A DNA stretch of 64,000 nt. Origin: Fibrobacterota bacterium. GTDB taxonomy: Bacteria > Fibrobacterota > Chitinivibrionia > Chitinivibrionales > FEN-1185. The DNA is taken from NCBI GenBank assembly GCA_003165595.1, contig PLWQ01000007.1, forward strand, positions 18,108-82,107, read 5' to 3'. A program made the position numbers and the translations under genes. Below the pieces are notes generated by a model. That model was given only the letters and a program-made list of their open reading frames with translations, did not search any database and was not told where the DNA came from. Shown one piece after another: positions 18,352-26,564 of the stretch; positions within the stretch are counted from its first letter, which is position 1; each line of letters opens with the position of its first letter.

Positions 18352-21300
18352 ATGAAAAAACTTCCCGTCTGGATCATTGTCGTCTGGTGTGTGCTTGCTT
18401 TGTGCGGCGTGCTCGCGACTGTCGTTGGCGCACTTGTGAAGCTCCCCTCGGTTCTTGGGTGGCTGCCCGGCGTGGTGCTGCTTGCCGGCGATGCGGTCTG
18501 GATCGCGCTCAAGCTCACCCTCGGAAGGCCCAGGAAGAAAACGCCGAATTTCTTTACCGGGAACCAGACCGTGCTGGCGCGGATCTCCCGGGAGACAAAT
18601 GAAGCGGTGAACCGCTATCTGGGGGCGGTACTCCGCAAAGGCCTGATGAAGAAAAGCGCACTGTACGAACGGCCGTGGTTTTTGCTGTGCGGCGCGGAAA
18701 AATCCGGTAAAACATCGCTTTTGCGCGGCGCGGGCCTCAATTTCCCGCTTCGCTACCCCTCGGAAAAAGACGGCATGGTGCTCGACGGCGCGGGGCAGAT
18801 CACCTGGTACTTTGCAAATGAGGCGGTGTGGATCGACACGCCCGGCGCGCTTATGCAGGATGACGGAAAAGACACCTGGCAGGCCCTGGTCACGTCCCTT
18901 TCGCATGTGAGGCCGGAAAGGCCGGTCGACGGCATCGCGCTTGTGGTGAGCGCGCAGGAAGTGCTCAACGCCGACGACCGCGGGATAAAGGAACTTGCGG
19001 CAACCCTTCGGAGGAGAATAGACGAGCTCATTGCGGCATGGGGAATCGAGTTTCCCGTCTACCTTGTGTTCAACCATTCCGACAAGATCCCGGGGTTCGG
19101 TGAATATTTCGGAGACCAGCTGGTACGGGCCCAGGATCAGATCTTCGGCGCGACGCTGTCCGCCGATCAGGACAAGATGCTGCCGAGGATGGCGTTCGCC
19201 CAGGAATTCACCTTGCTTTCAAAATCGCTCACCGATTTGCGCCTTGACAAACTATACAAGGAGAAGGATGAGTCGAAGAGGCGGATGATATGCCGGTTCG
19301 TCATCCACTTCGAGGGGATACAGGAAAAACTCGGCGCATTTGTCACCGAATTGTTCAAACCGAGCAATTACGAAGGCAAGCCGCTGTTCAGAGGGTTCTA
19401 CTTCACAAGCTGTATGGAAATTGCATCCGGTGAGTCGGCGAGCGCTCCGGAGCAGCGCTCCGACGCCGGCCAGACCATCGTGAACCACCCGCTTAACCCG
19501 CGCAGGATGCTTGCGCCGGAAGCGCCGCAGCAGAAGGCCGAAAAGAAAAACGAGGTGCACTCGGTTTTCGTGCTGCCGCTGTTCCGCGAACTCATGGTAC
19601 GCGGCAAAGAGCTTGTGACCACGACGCAGAAGCGCAACCGCCGCGAATATGTTCGGCATTACCTTATAACCGCGGCCGTCGCTGCTGCGGCGTGCATTGT
19701 CGCGGGGCTTATGGTGTGGGGCCAGAACACGTCGCGTGAACTGCTCCAAACGGTAAAGACCGACCTGTCGGCGGTGCCGGCCGGCGACGGCGGCATTCTC
19801 TCGCGGTATGCCTCGCTGGACGCCGCCGGGAAAGCGGTGGCGCGGCTGCAACAGTACGAAGACCACGGCGCGCCCGTGCTGTCGTGGCTGTTCGGCTTCT
19901 ACCAGGGCCGCGGTGCGCTCGACAGACTCAAAACCGCCTATTTCGCTAAAATCAACAATCTGTTGGTTGTCCCGAGCGTCAAGTATCTGGAGTATCAGCT
20001 CTGGGAGAAGGTGCAGGGGTACGGCGAGCTGGCCGGACAGGACTACGACAATCTCTACAACGTGCTCAAGGCTTACCTGTCAATTTCCGAAACCATGACC
20101 GGCCGCCAGAAAGACATCGACACCACCTTTTTGCGCGGGGTCCTGCTGGACGCGGTCAAACAGTCCCTGCTTTCGTCACAGAACGGCCAGGCGAGGCTGC
20201 CCCAGCAGATCGAGACGATACTCAGCGACAACATGGGAGTGTACCTGCTGTATCTCAAGCGGCAGGGCATTTCTCCCATCCAGGAAAACCAGCGGCTGGT
20301 GACGCTCGCGCGCACACGGCTGCGCCGTCTTCCCAGCGCGCAGGCGCTGTACGAGTCGGTGATCAACCGGCTCCACCAGGACGCTCCGTCCATTTCCCTC
20401 GACCAGATTCTGAGCCGCAAGGAGGAGGGGATCCTCAAAGCCGACAGGACAATCAGCGTTCTTTACACACAGGAAGGCTGGGAAAAATTCGTGTCGGACG
20501 CCATCGGCCGGGCGAGCAACGACCCGTTCAAGCTCGATTGGGTGATAGGCCTGTCGTCCGATCAGGTGCCCGAGGAGACGCTCGACAAAAAGAAACTCTA
20601 TGCCGACATGGTGGCCGCCTATCTCGCAGATTTTTCGTCGCAATGGCTCGGCTTTCTCTCTTCTGTGAAGATGGAGCCGTATGGCGATCTGGGCAGAAGC
20701 CAGCGCATACTCCAGAAACTCGTGGCGGAGAAATCCGAACTTGCCGTTCTCCTGTCCACCGTTTCCGACTACACGCTGCTCAAGAAGGAAAGCATGGCCG
20801 ACAAGGCCGGCGGGGCCGTGCTTGATGCCGCCTCCAAAGTGCCGGGCGCTCAGGGAATCGCGAAATCGGTGCAGAAGGCGGAAGGTGAGGCCAACAAGGC
20901 GGAAGGCGCGCTGTCGTCTTTTTCCCTCGGCCAGAAATCGCCGTTCGACGACCTCAATGCAACGTTTGATCCCCTGCGTTCGTTTTCGCGTTCCACCGGG
21001 GGCGCCTTGAGCGGTTACGAAGGATTCCGGGACAAGATTCAAACGCTTGCCGCCAAGATAGCGACCCTCGAAACGCAGGGCGAAGACAATGCGCCGTCCG
21101 TCTTTACCGGCAAGGACGACGATCCGCTTCTCAACTGCTGGAAATTCTCGCAAGCCGCGCTCTCCAACATGCCGGAGAATCTTTCCGCATCACTCAAGGG
21201 CATTCTTATGATGCCGGTCGACTACACCGCGGCTGCTGCATCGGCAGTCCTCACCAGGACGCTCACGGCGCGCTGGCATGCAGAAATTGTCAAGCCTTTC

Positions 21301-21981
21301 ACTGCCAAATTTTCTGGCAAGTACCCGTTCGCGGCAAGAGGAGAGGACGCGGCTTTCAGCGACGTCATGGACTTCTTCCGGCCGCAAACCGGAACGTTCT
21401 GGGGATTTTACGATCGCGTGCTCACGCCGTACCTTGTCAAGACTACCTCCGGATGGATGGTAAAGCCGGTGGGAAGCCTCACGCTCAATTTCAATCCGCA
21501 GCTTGCTCCTTCGCTGGTGAGCGCGGAACGGGTCCGCGACATTTTCTTCAAGCCCGACGGTACCGTGCGCCCCATGTCGATTACCATGACGCCGTCGGCT
21601 TCCAACAAGAACAGCGCGAAGCTCGAAGTAAACGGCCAGGCCTTTGACCTCGCGCCAGGCGGGCGCTCCGTCCTGGTTACCTGGCCGCTCGATGCCGCTC
21701 CGCTGGGCGCGTCGCTCAAGATACTCGTGAGCTCCGATTTTACTCAGGACATTTCCTTTAACGGGCCGTGGGGATTCCTCAGACTCATGCAGGCCGCGCA
21801 TGTCAACAAACTCAACGCGACAACCGTTAATGCGCGCTGGCAGGTGAATGTTCAGAACATGTACATGGTGGTCCAGGAGTACCGGGTCCAGGTGTCGGGA
21901 TCAGATCATCCGTTCGGCGATCCGGTCTTCTCGGAATTCAGTTGCCCAACGGAACTGTTTGTCGGGGAGGTGAAGAAGTAG
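18352..21981 (+). CDS. tssM: Type VI secretion membrane subunit TssM (IcmF family), 1209 aa
   Basis: TssM spans the periplasm and is the core of the T6SS trans-envelope channel. Two N-terminal TM segments (about residues 5-25 and 33-50) lead into a cytoplasmic GTPase-like domain with Walker A AEKSGKTSLL (about 114-123). A third TM lies near 436-459, and then comes a long periplasmic region with the IcmF C-terminal beta-domain (about 1060-1209). Size is typical (1100-1300). It lies 6 bp after tssL. tssJ, tssBC, hcp, vgrG, tssEFG and clpV are not in this window, so either a second locus exists or they lie elsewhere. Confidence 0.93.
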   Translation: MKKLPVWIIVVWCVLALCGVLATVVGALVKLPSVLGWLPGVVLLAGDAVWIALKLTLGRPRKKTPNFFTGNQTVLARISRETNEAVNRYLGAVLRKGLMKKSALYERPWFLLCGAEKSGKTSLLRGAGLNFPLRYPSEKDGMVLDGAGQITWYFANEAVWIDTPGALMQDDGKDTWQALVTSLSHVRPERPVDGIALVVSAQEVLNADDRGIKELAATLRRRIDELIAAWGIEFPVYLVFNHSDKIPGFGEYFGDQLVRAQDQIFGATLSADQDKMLPRMAFAQEFTLLSKSLTDLRLDKLYKEKDESKRRMICRFVIHFEGIQEKLGAFVTELFKPSNYEGKPLFRGFYFTSCMEIASGESASAPEQRSDAGQTIVNHPLNPRRMLAPEAPQQKAEKKNEVHSVFVLPLFRELMVRGKELVTTTQKRNRREYVRHYLITAAVAAAACIVAGLMVWGQNTSRELLQTVKTDLSAVPAGDGGILSRYASLDAAGKAVARLQQYEDHGAPVLSWLFGFYQGRGALDRLKTAYFAKINNLLVVPSVKYLEYQLWEKVQGYGELAGQDYDNLYNVLKAYLSISETMTGRQKDIDTTFLRGVLLDAVKQSLLSSQNGQARLPQQIETILSDNMGVYLLYLKRQGISPIQENQRLVTLARTRLRRLPSAQALYESVINRLHQDAPSISLDQILSRKEEGILKADRTISVLYTQEGWEKFVSDAIGRASNDPFKLDWVIGLSSDQVPEETLDKKKLYADMVAAYLADFSSQWLGFLSSVKMEPYGDLGRSQRILQKLVAEKSELAVLLSTVSDYTLLKKESMADKAGGAVLDAASKVPGAQGIAKSVQKAEGEANKAEGALSSFSLGQKSPFDDLNATFDPLRSFSRSTGGALSGYEGFRDKIQTLAAKIATLETQGEDNAPSVFTGKDDDPLLNCWKFSQAALSNMPENLSASLKGILMMPVDYTAAAASAVLTRTLTARWHAEIVKPFTAKFSGKYPFAARGEDAAFSDVMDFFRPQTGTFWGFYDRVLTPYLVKTTSGWMVKPVGSLTLNFNPQLAPSLVSAERVRDIFFKPDGTVRPMSITMTPSASNKNSAKLEVNGQAFDLAPGGRSVLVTWPLDAAPLGASLKILVSSDFTQDISFNGPWGFLRLMQAAHVNKLNATTVNARWQVNVQNMYMVVQEYRVQVSGSDHPFGDPVFSEFSCPTELFVGEVKK

Positions 21982-22010
21982 GATTGAATCCCAAAGTTTG
22001 CCAACCCCGG

Positions 22011-22074
22011 AGGTTCGCTGTTGCGTCTACTCCTGTAGTGTTGTATGCAGTCGTAGTCGTGGTGCTGCGGGGTC
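22011..22074 (+). repeat. Dispersed repeat, copy 2 (3' core only)
   Basis: This 64 bp core starts 30 bp after the tssM stop and differs from copy 1 at six positions by eye. The 52 bp 5' part shared by copies 1 and 3 is not recognisable here. It lies between convergent genes, same orientation as the other copies. Confidence 0.8.
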
Positions 22075-22098
22075 CTTTAATCATGTACTGTAAGGCTC

Positions 22099-22557
22099 TT
22101 AGAGCACATGGCCCCTTGTCCTGGTATACTCCCGTATTATCCTCACGAAGCGGTAGATCGAGCTGATTGCCCGCGCAGAAATCCTCTGCCAATTTGGATT
22201 GACAACTGAGATTCCTGCTTTTGAAGTCTTCCGGATCTTCTTGGCAAGGTCCATGAGCACTTCAATCTGGTTCAGGTTGAGCGGGAACACAATGCGACCG
22301 GGGTCGCGTTCCACCGATCCGCCGTAAATCTCCGAGAGGTCGACGATTTCCTGGGTGAGCGGAATATTGCCCAAGAGCTCAAACACGAAATTCCCGCGGT
22401 TACCCACGGTTACGAACATGGTGCAGAACTGCGTGAGATCGTCGTTGTCGTCCATGTCGTCAATCTGAATCGCAAAGTCCTTTTTGACCGAACCGGTGAT
22501 AAAATCCTTTTCACCGAGATAGGATTCAGTCAGATATCGCCTGAGCCGTGCCGACAT
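22099..22557 (-). CDS. Hypothetical protein, 152 aa
   Basis: I recognise no family. The protein is soluble, with an acidic patch (IDDMDDNDDLTQF), a likely mixed alpha/beta core (TMFVTVGNRGNFVFELLG and RIVFPLNLNQIEVLMDLAKKI) and a basic C-terminus. There is no signal peptide or TM. It is convergent with tssM, separated by repeat copy 2, so it is not part of that operon. An AAGGGA-like site precedes the ATG. Coding character is supported by its consistent codon use and lack of a competing frame. Confidence 0.6.
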   Translation of the reverse strand: MSARLRRYLTESYLGEKDFITGSVKKDFAIQIDDMDDNDDLTQFCTMFVTVGNRGNFVFELLGNIPLTQEIVDLSEIYGGSVERDPGRIVFPLNLNQIEVLMDLAKKIRKTSKAGISVVNPNWQRISARAISSIYRFVRIIREYTRTRGHVL

Positions 22558-22733
22558 GAGAGTATATCCCTTAGACTACCTTGTGTCGCTTAGCGTTGAT
22601 CGCCGCAGACCCGCATCGCCAAAAAAGATACTTGGTTCGCCGCTTTAGTGCCAATAATTGTTTGGGTTGGCGGGCAGGCGCCCAATTCTTAAGGGTGCAA
22701 GGAGTTTTGAAACGGAGAGAGGTTCTCGAAAGA

Positions 22734-22826
22734 TTGACATTCGTTTTGTGCTGCATGTGTAGGCGAGAGAGAGAAGCCTGCGTCGTTTTCTTAAAAAGAG
22801 ACCACGCCCTAGGGGCGTGGTTTTTT
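22734..22826 (+). ncRNA. Candidate small RNA ending in a strong terminator
   Basis: TTGACA (22734-22739) could be a -35 box, but the -10 region 17-18 nt on (GTGTAG/TGTAGG) is weak. Downstream there is a small hairpin AGGC/GCCT (about 22761-22778) and a textbook terminator: CCACGCCC (22802-22809), loop TAG, GGGCGTGG (22813-22820), six T. No ORF of note occupies 22558-22800, so the terminator must end something non-coding or a transcript I cannot see. Confidence 0.35.
22802..22826 (+). terminator. Intrinsic terminator upstream of csp
   Basis: Perfect 8 bp stem CCACGCCC/GGGCGTGG with a three-base loop and a T6 tract; an A-rich run precedes it. It insulates the cold-shock gene from upstream transcription. 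Confidence 0.9.
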
Positions 22827-22851
22827 ACTTTGCTTTCAGATTCGTTTTTTC

Positions 22852-22880
22852 TTGACCCGAGCCTGTCGTACGAATAATAT
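22852..22880 (+). promoter_or_regulatory. Promoter of the cold-shock gene
   Basis: TTGACC (22852-22857), 17 nt spacer, TAATAT (22875-22880). The expected start near 22887 leaves a leader of about 60 nt before the ATG at 22948. Long leaders are usual for cold-shock genes, where they take part in thermoregulation. Confidence 0.55.
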
Positions 22881-22947
22881 TTACGTCCATGGATATCAGT
22901 ACGATATCCAGTTTTTTTACAATTACTTTTAAGAAAGGCAGTTGTTT

Positions 22948-23154
22948 ATGGCGACAGGAGAAGTAAAGTGGTTCAACAGGTCCAAGGGATACGGTTTCAT
23001 CAAACCCGATGATGGTTCCAAAGACGTTTTCGTACATTTTTCCGCGATCGTCGGGGAAGGCGTAAAGGACCTCAAGGAAGGCGAAAAAGTCGAGTTCGAG
23101 ATCGTCGTGAATCAGAAGGGTCCGAATGCCAAGGACGTTAAGCCGATAGTTTGA
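22948..23154 (+). CDS. csp: Cold-shock domain protein (CspA family), 68 aa
   Basis: A single five-stranded OB-fold that binds single-stranded RNA/DNA and melts RNA structure. The sequence [17 protein letters not shown] contains RNP1 (KGYGFI), and VFVHFSAI contains RNP2. The length is typical (65-70 aa). The ATG at 22948 has AAAGG 9 nt upstream. It is a monocistronic unit, bounded by terminators on both sides. Confidence 0.97.
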   Translation: MATGEVKWFNRSKGYGFIKPDDGSKDVFVHFSAIVGEGVKDLKEGEKVEFEIVVNQKGPNAKDVKPIV

Positions 23155-23198
23155 TTGTGTGATTTCTCGTTTTTGACAAATAGATGGACTATCACGAA

Positions 23199-23231
23199 AT
23201 GCCGTACTTTCTTGAGTACGGCATTTTTTTT
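23199..23231 (+). terminator. Intrinsic terminator of csp
   Basis: TGCCGTACT and AGTACGGCA form a 9 bp stem with a short TTCTTG-like loop followed by eight T. It lies 45 bp after the csp stop. Confidence 0.95.
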
Positions 23232-23348
23232 GCCTGTCCCTTGCCTCCGCGCTTACTTTGCGCATGAGCATTTCATATTTTTGTAGTGGTGCTTGCCGTA
23301 GCCGCCGCCCGGGCCAGGGTTTGTTCGAACACGAACCAAGTGGATGAC

Positions 23349-26024
23349 ATGCCGCAAATGCTCACCATCCCCTTCTGCCGGTGCACGCACAGAACGCCGT
23401 TTGTTCTGGCCGCGCTGCTTCTTTTCTTTCCCCGCTGCGCCTGGAGTGCCCGGGAGGCCGAGTATCTGCAAAAGCAATTTACGGAAATCGATTCGGCGCT
23501 GTCCCGCATCCCCGGCCTTCCCGAAGCCCGCATGAAGGAAGTTGAGCCTGTCAACGGGTTGTTCCGGAAACTGCTTGCCCGGTATCCGGAGGTCGCGTCG
23601 ATTGTGCGCACAAACTCCAAAGGCGTGGTAGTCAACGACGTGGAACGGCAGGGCAAGGCTGATGCGTTGCATTCGAATTGTTCCGACAGCGCCTGGTATG
23701 CCGTTCCGAAGAAAACGAGCGCGCCGTGGTACGGGCCGCTTGTCAAGGAGAACAGGCGGCCGTATCTTGCCTGGAGCAGACCGCTTTCGGTTCGAATGCC
23801 CATAGGCAGTGAACGGTTCGGGGGCGTCGTAACGTTCAAGATCGACATGTTCGCCTGTTTCAAGGATTTCGCGGCCCATGCCAACGGTCCTTTCGAGATA
23901 TTGCTCAACAAGAAGAGTTTCTACTACCTTTCTTGGACCGATAACATTCCGTTTGAAGAAAGTGACGTTACTCTTCCCGGCAAAATCGTGCTTGGACTTC
24001 GCATGCCCAAAGCTGCCGCTGCCGAGGCGCGGCGGCAGCAGCCGGCCTCTCAACGGCAGCCGTTGGAAGAAGCGGGTGCGGCGGAGCCTCGTCGCGAATC
24101 GCGTGAAGCCGGCATGAAGCAAGACGAGGCCGATGTGTCCGTAAAGGCCGAAGACAGTGTTTCGTTGCCGATGGGAGAACCCCGAACGGCGCGGACAATG
24201 GCTCACGCAAACCTGTGGCTGCTGTTTGCCGGCGCAGCCCTTTTGCTTACACTCATTTTCGGTGCGGCGCTTCTCGTCGGCCGAGCCAGGCGGCGCATCG
24301 CGCAGGCTGCCGACGAAACGGGACCGGCAGCGGCAGCAGCGCCGGACAGCATCGACATCGACGTGCCGGTTATCGAGACTGCATTTTCCAGCACGGGGGA
24401 AGCGTACAAAAAAATTCCCGAATTTACGACCGGTACCTCCGGCGCGCGTGTGCCCGACGTCGAGGTAGTTTCTCCTTCGCAAACCGACCGGGAGGCGGTT
24501 CAGGATACGGTCGATCGCCTTCCTGATCTCGAAAAGGCGGAGGTGCCCGGGATTTCCGATACAGACCGCGAGCGCATCAGGAACGAAGAACGGAAGCGTG
24601 CCGAAGACGAGTATGCGGAGAAGATTCGGCATGATGTTCTCGAAGACCTGACCAGGACGATTTCTGCCGAAATCCGGCAGGAGGTCCAGGACCAAACCGC
24701 CGCGGTAGTCAAGGAAGAACTCAAGGAAGAAATCAGGAAGAACCTTACCGACGACGAAAAACAGGAGCTTGCGCGCCAGGTCCGGGACGAACTTGCTGAT
24801 GAAATAAGGGCGGCGCTTGAATCGGAGCTGCGGGAAACTCTCGCCGGTGAAGTTCGCGCGGAGCTTTCGGCGCAGGTCCGCGCGCAGGTTGAAGAGACGG
24901 AACGCGAGGAAATTTGCAAAAAGGAACTTGAGTCGCTCACCTCGATAGTGCGTCAGCAGCTCATCGAAAAGGAGATGCCGGCACTCATCGAGGCGCACCG
25001 CACGCGCCTTTCCGACGAAATTCGCGAGAAGGTCACTCAGTCGCTTTCGGCGAAATACGAGGAGGAGGCGACCGCGGCGCTCCGAGAGGAGCTGTCGCAG
25101 AAGGTAAGGCTTGAAGAAACGGAGCGTATTTTGCGTGAGGAATCCGAACTTCTCCGCGAATCGTTGCGTGAAACACTGGTGGCGGATGAGGCGCCGGGCC
25201 TTGCCGTAAAGATCCGGGAGACCCTTGCGCAGGAAATGCGCGCGAAGATAGAGGCCAGCGAACGGGACGTTATTCGCGATGCCATGGTAGCCGAAATGAA
25301 GGCAAGCGTCAGGGAAGAGCTGCTCACCACCGAGCACGACAGCATCCGCGCCGAGCAGCTCGAAAAGCTGGAACGCGAGCTGTACAGCGAGCTTCTGGTT
25401 CTCGAAAAAGACAAAATACGCGCTACCCTCCTTGACAAGATCACGATCGAAGAGCGCGATCGCGTTGAGAAGCAGGAGCGCGGGTCGATAATCGAGGCGG
25501 AGCGGAATCGGCTGCTTGCAAGGGAGGTGCATGCCATCCGGGAGCAGGTGAGGCAGAAGGTCCTTTCCGAGGAAATGCAGGCCATTCGCGAGTCGGTGAA
25601 ATCGGAGATCTATTCCGAAACGGTAGCCGCAATCAGAAGCGGGCTCGAGGAAAAGTACAAATCCGCGGTCCAGGAAAAGCTTGCCGGGATGAAGGAAGGG
25701 CTGGGGAAAAAGGTTCGAACCGACCTGCGGGTCGGGCTCCAGGAGGAGTATCGGGGGCTCATGGACAACGTGGAACAACTTTCCGCGTTTCTTGCAAACA
25801 GCGACGCGCTCCAATCCCTGGGCCAGACGGTGACGCTCTTGTCGGAGGAGAAGAAGAAGTACAAGTACCTCAATCTCAACACTGCGCAAACCGAAAGCCT
25901 TCTGGACTACCTGAAGCGCATCCACGCACGCTTCAATATTTACCTCGACACTCTTGACAAGAGCGTGCGAGAACTGATGCTGAAGCTGGGCAGCGTCAAA
26001 AACAGACTTGACAACGAGGTGTAA
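23349..26024 (+). CDS. Membrane protein: periplasmic Cache-like sensor plus very long coiled coil, 891 aa
   Basis: A signal sequence (about 1-33) precedes an extracytoplasmic domain (about 35-235) with the layout of PDC/Cache sensors (YPEVASIVRTNSKGVVVND... WYGPLVKENRRPYLAWS). After a charged linker one TM (about 287-309) leads to an acidic linker and a highly charged coiled coil (about 395-800) rich in REEL/EIRE repeats. A distinct helical C-terminus ends it. There is no kinase, GGDEF or methyl-accepting module, so the coiled coil itself is the output, perhaps a scaffold. The start at 23349 is chosen for the signal peptide. A long antisense frame is only its shadow. Confidence 0.75.
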   Translation: MPQMLTIPFCRCTHRTPFVLAALLLFFPRCAWSAREAEYLQKQFTEIDSALSRIPGLPEARMKEVEPVNGLFRKLLARYPEVASIVRTNSKGVVVNDVERQGKADALHSNCSDSAWYAVPKKTSAPWYGPLVKENRRPYLAWSRPLSVRMPIGSERFGGVVTFKIDMFACFKDFAAHANGPFEILLNKKSFYYLSWTDNIPFEESDVTLPGKIVLGLRMPKAAAAEARRQQPASQRQPLEEAGAAEPRRESREAGMKQDEADVSVKAEDSVSLPMGEPRTARTMAHANLWLLFAGAALLLTLIFGAALLVGRARRRIAQAADETGPAAAAAPDSIDIDVPVIETAFSSTGEAYKKIPEFTTGTSGARVPDVEVVSPSQTDREAVQDTVDRLPDLEKAEVPGISDTDRERIRNEERKRAEDEYAEKIRHDVLEDLTRTISAEIRQEVQDQTAAVVKEELKEEIRKNLTDDEKQELARQVRDELADEIRAALESELRETLAGEVRAELSAQVRAQVEETEREEICKKELESLTSIVRQQLIEKEMPALIEAHRTRLSDEIREKVTQSLSAKYEEEATAALREELSQKVRLEETERILREESELLRESLRETLVADEAPGLAVKIRETLAQEMRAKIEASERDVIRDAMVAEMKASVREELLTTEHDSIRAEQLEKLERELYSELLVLEKDKIRATLLDKITIEERDRVEKQERGSIIEAERNRLLAREVHAIREQVRQKVLSEEMQAIRESVKSEIYSETVAAIRSGLEEKYKSAVQEKLAGMKEGLGKKVRTDLRVGLQEEYRGLMDNVEQLSAFLANSDALQSLGQTVTLLSEEKKKYKYLNLNTAQTESLLDYLKRIHARFNIYLDTLDKSVRELMLKLGSVKNRLDNEV

Positions 26025-26027
26025 CCC

Positions 26028-26564
26028 GTGAACGTTCTCCCCGGGAGGCGAAAGTCTCCATCGGAATCCTCGCCGCACTGTGCCGCGGCCATAGGCCAGG
26101 ACTCCCATGCGTTTGAGCCGCGGAACTCCCCTAAGCCGCTCGTTGTGGCGGGGGTAGCGATTCCGGACAGTCCGGGGCTGGCCGGCAACAGCGATGCCGA
26201 CGTGGTCCTGCACGCAATTACCAACGCGGTGTCGGGGATTTCCGGAGTCAATATTCTGGGCGCGGTCGCCGACAAACTGTGTCGCGACCGCGGTATCCGC
26301 GACAGCCGCGTCTATCTTGCCAAGGCCCTCGAAACCCTCCGGCAGTGGCGGCTAACCCACGTGTCGGTCTCGATCGAGGCGAAGCGGCCCCAATTCGCGC
26401 CTCATATTCCGGCCATGCGCGCCTCCATCGCGCGTCTCTGCTCACTGTCGATTGACGAGGTGGGAATCACGGCGACAACCGGGGAGGGGCTCACATCGTT
26501 TGGAAAAGGGCTGGGAATTCAGGCGCTAGCAGTGGTGACGGCGCACCGCAAACGGCGGCGCTAG
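26028..26564 (+). CDS. ispF: IspF-family 2-C-methyl-D-erythritol 2,4-cyclodiphosphate synthase (divergent)
   Basis: IspF closes the cyclic diphosphate in the MEP isoprenoid pathway. Kept features: IGQDSHAF (Asp and His metal ligands), SDADVVLHAITNA (third ligand His), and the C-terminal TATTGEGLTSFGKGLGI matching the TTTEKLGFTGRGEG block. The usual GDIGxHFPDxDP segment is replaced by NILGAVADKLCRDRGIRDS, and the N-terminus is extended by about 15 residues. GTG start, ribosome site GAGGTG overlapping the end of the upstream gene. It ends convergently with the STAS gene, overlapping by 4 bp. The family call is firm; activity is likely but not shown. Confidence 0.8.
   Translation: MNVLPGRRKSPSESSPHCAAAIGQDSHAFEPRNSPKPLVVAGVAIPDSPGLAGNSDADVVLHAITNAVSGISGVNILGAVADKLCRDRGIRDSRVYLAKALETLRQWRLTHVSVSIEAKRPQFAPHIPAMRASIARLCSLSIDEVGITATTGEGLTSFGKGLGIQALAVVTAHRKRRR

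Noticed and set aside
23253-26213. 986-residue open frame on the minus strand
   Set aside because: It mirrors the coiled-coil gene on the plus strand. It has biased Arg/Leu/Phe content, no recognisable domain, and no start signal. Similar large antisense frames over 6.9-9.2, 9.3-11.4, 42.7-44.7 and 58.1-60.0 kb are rejected for the same reason.
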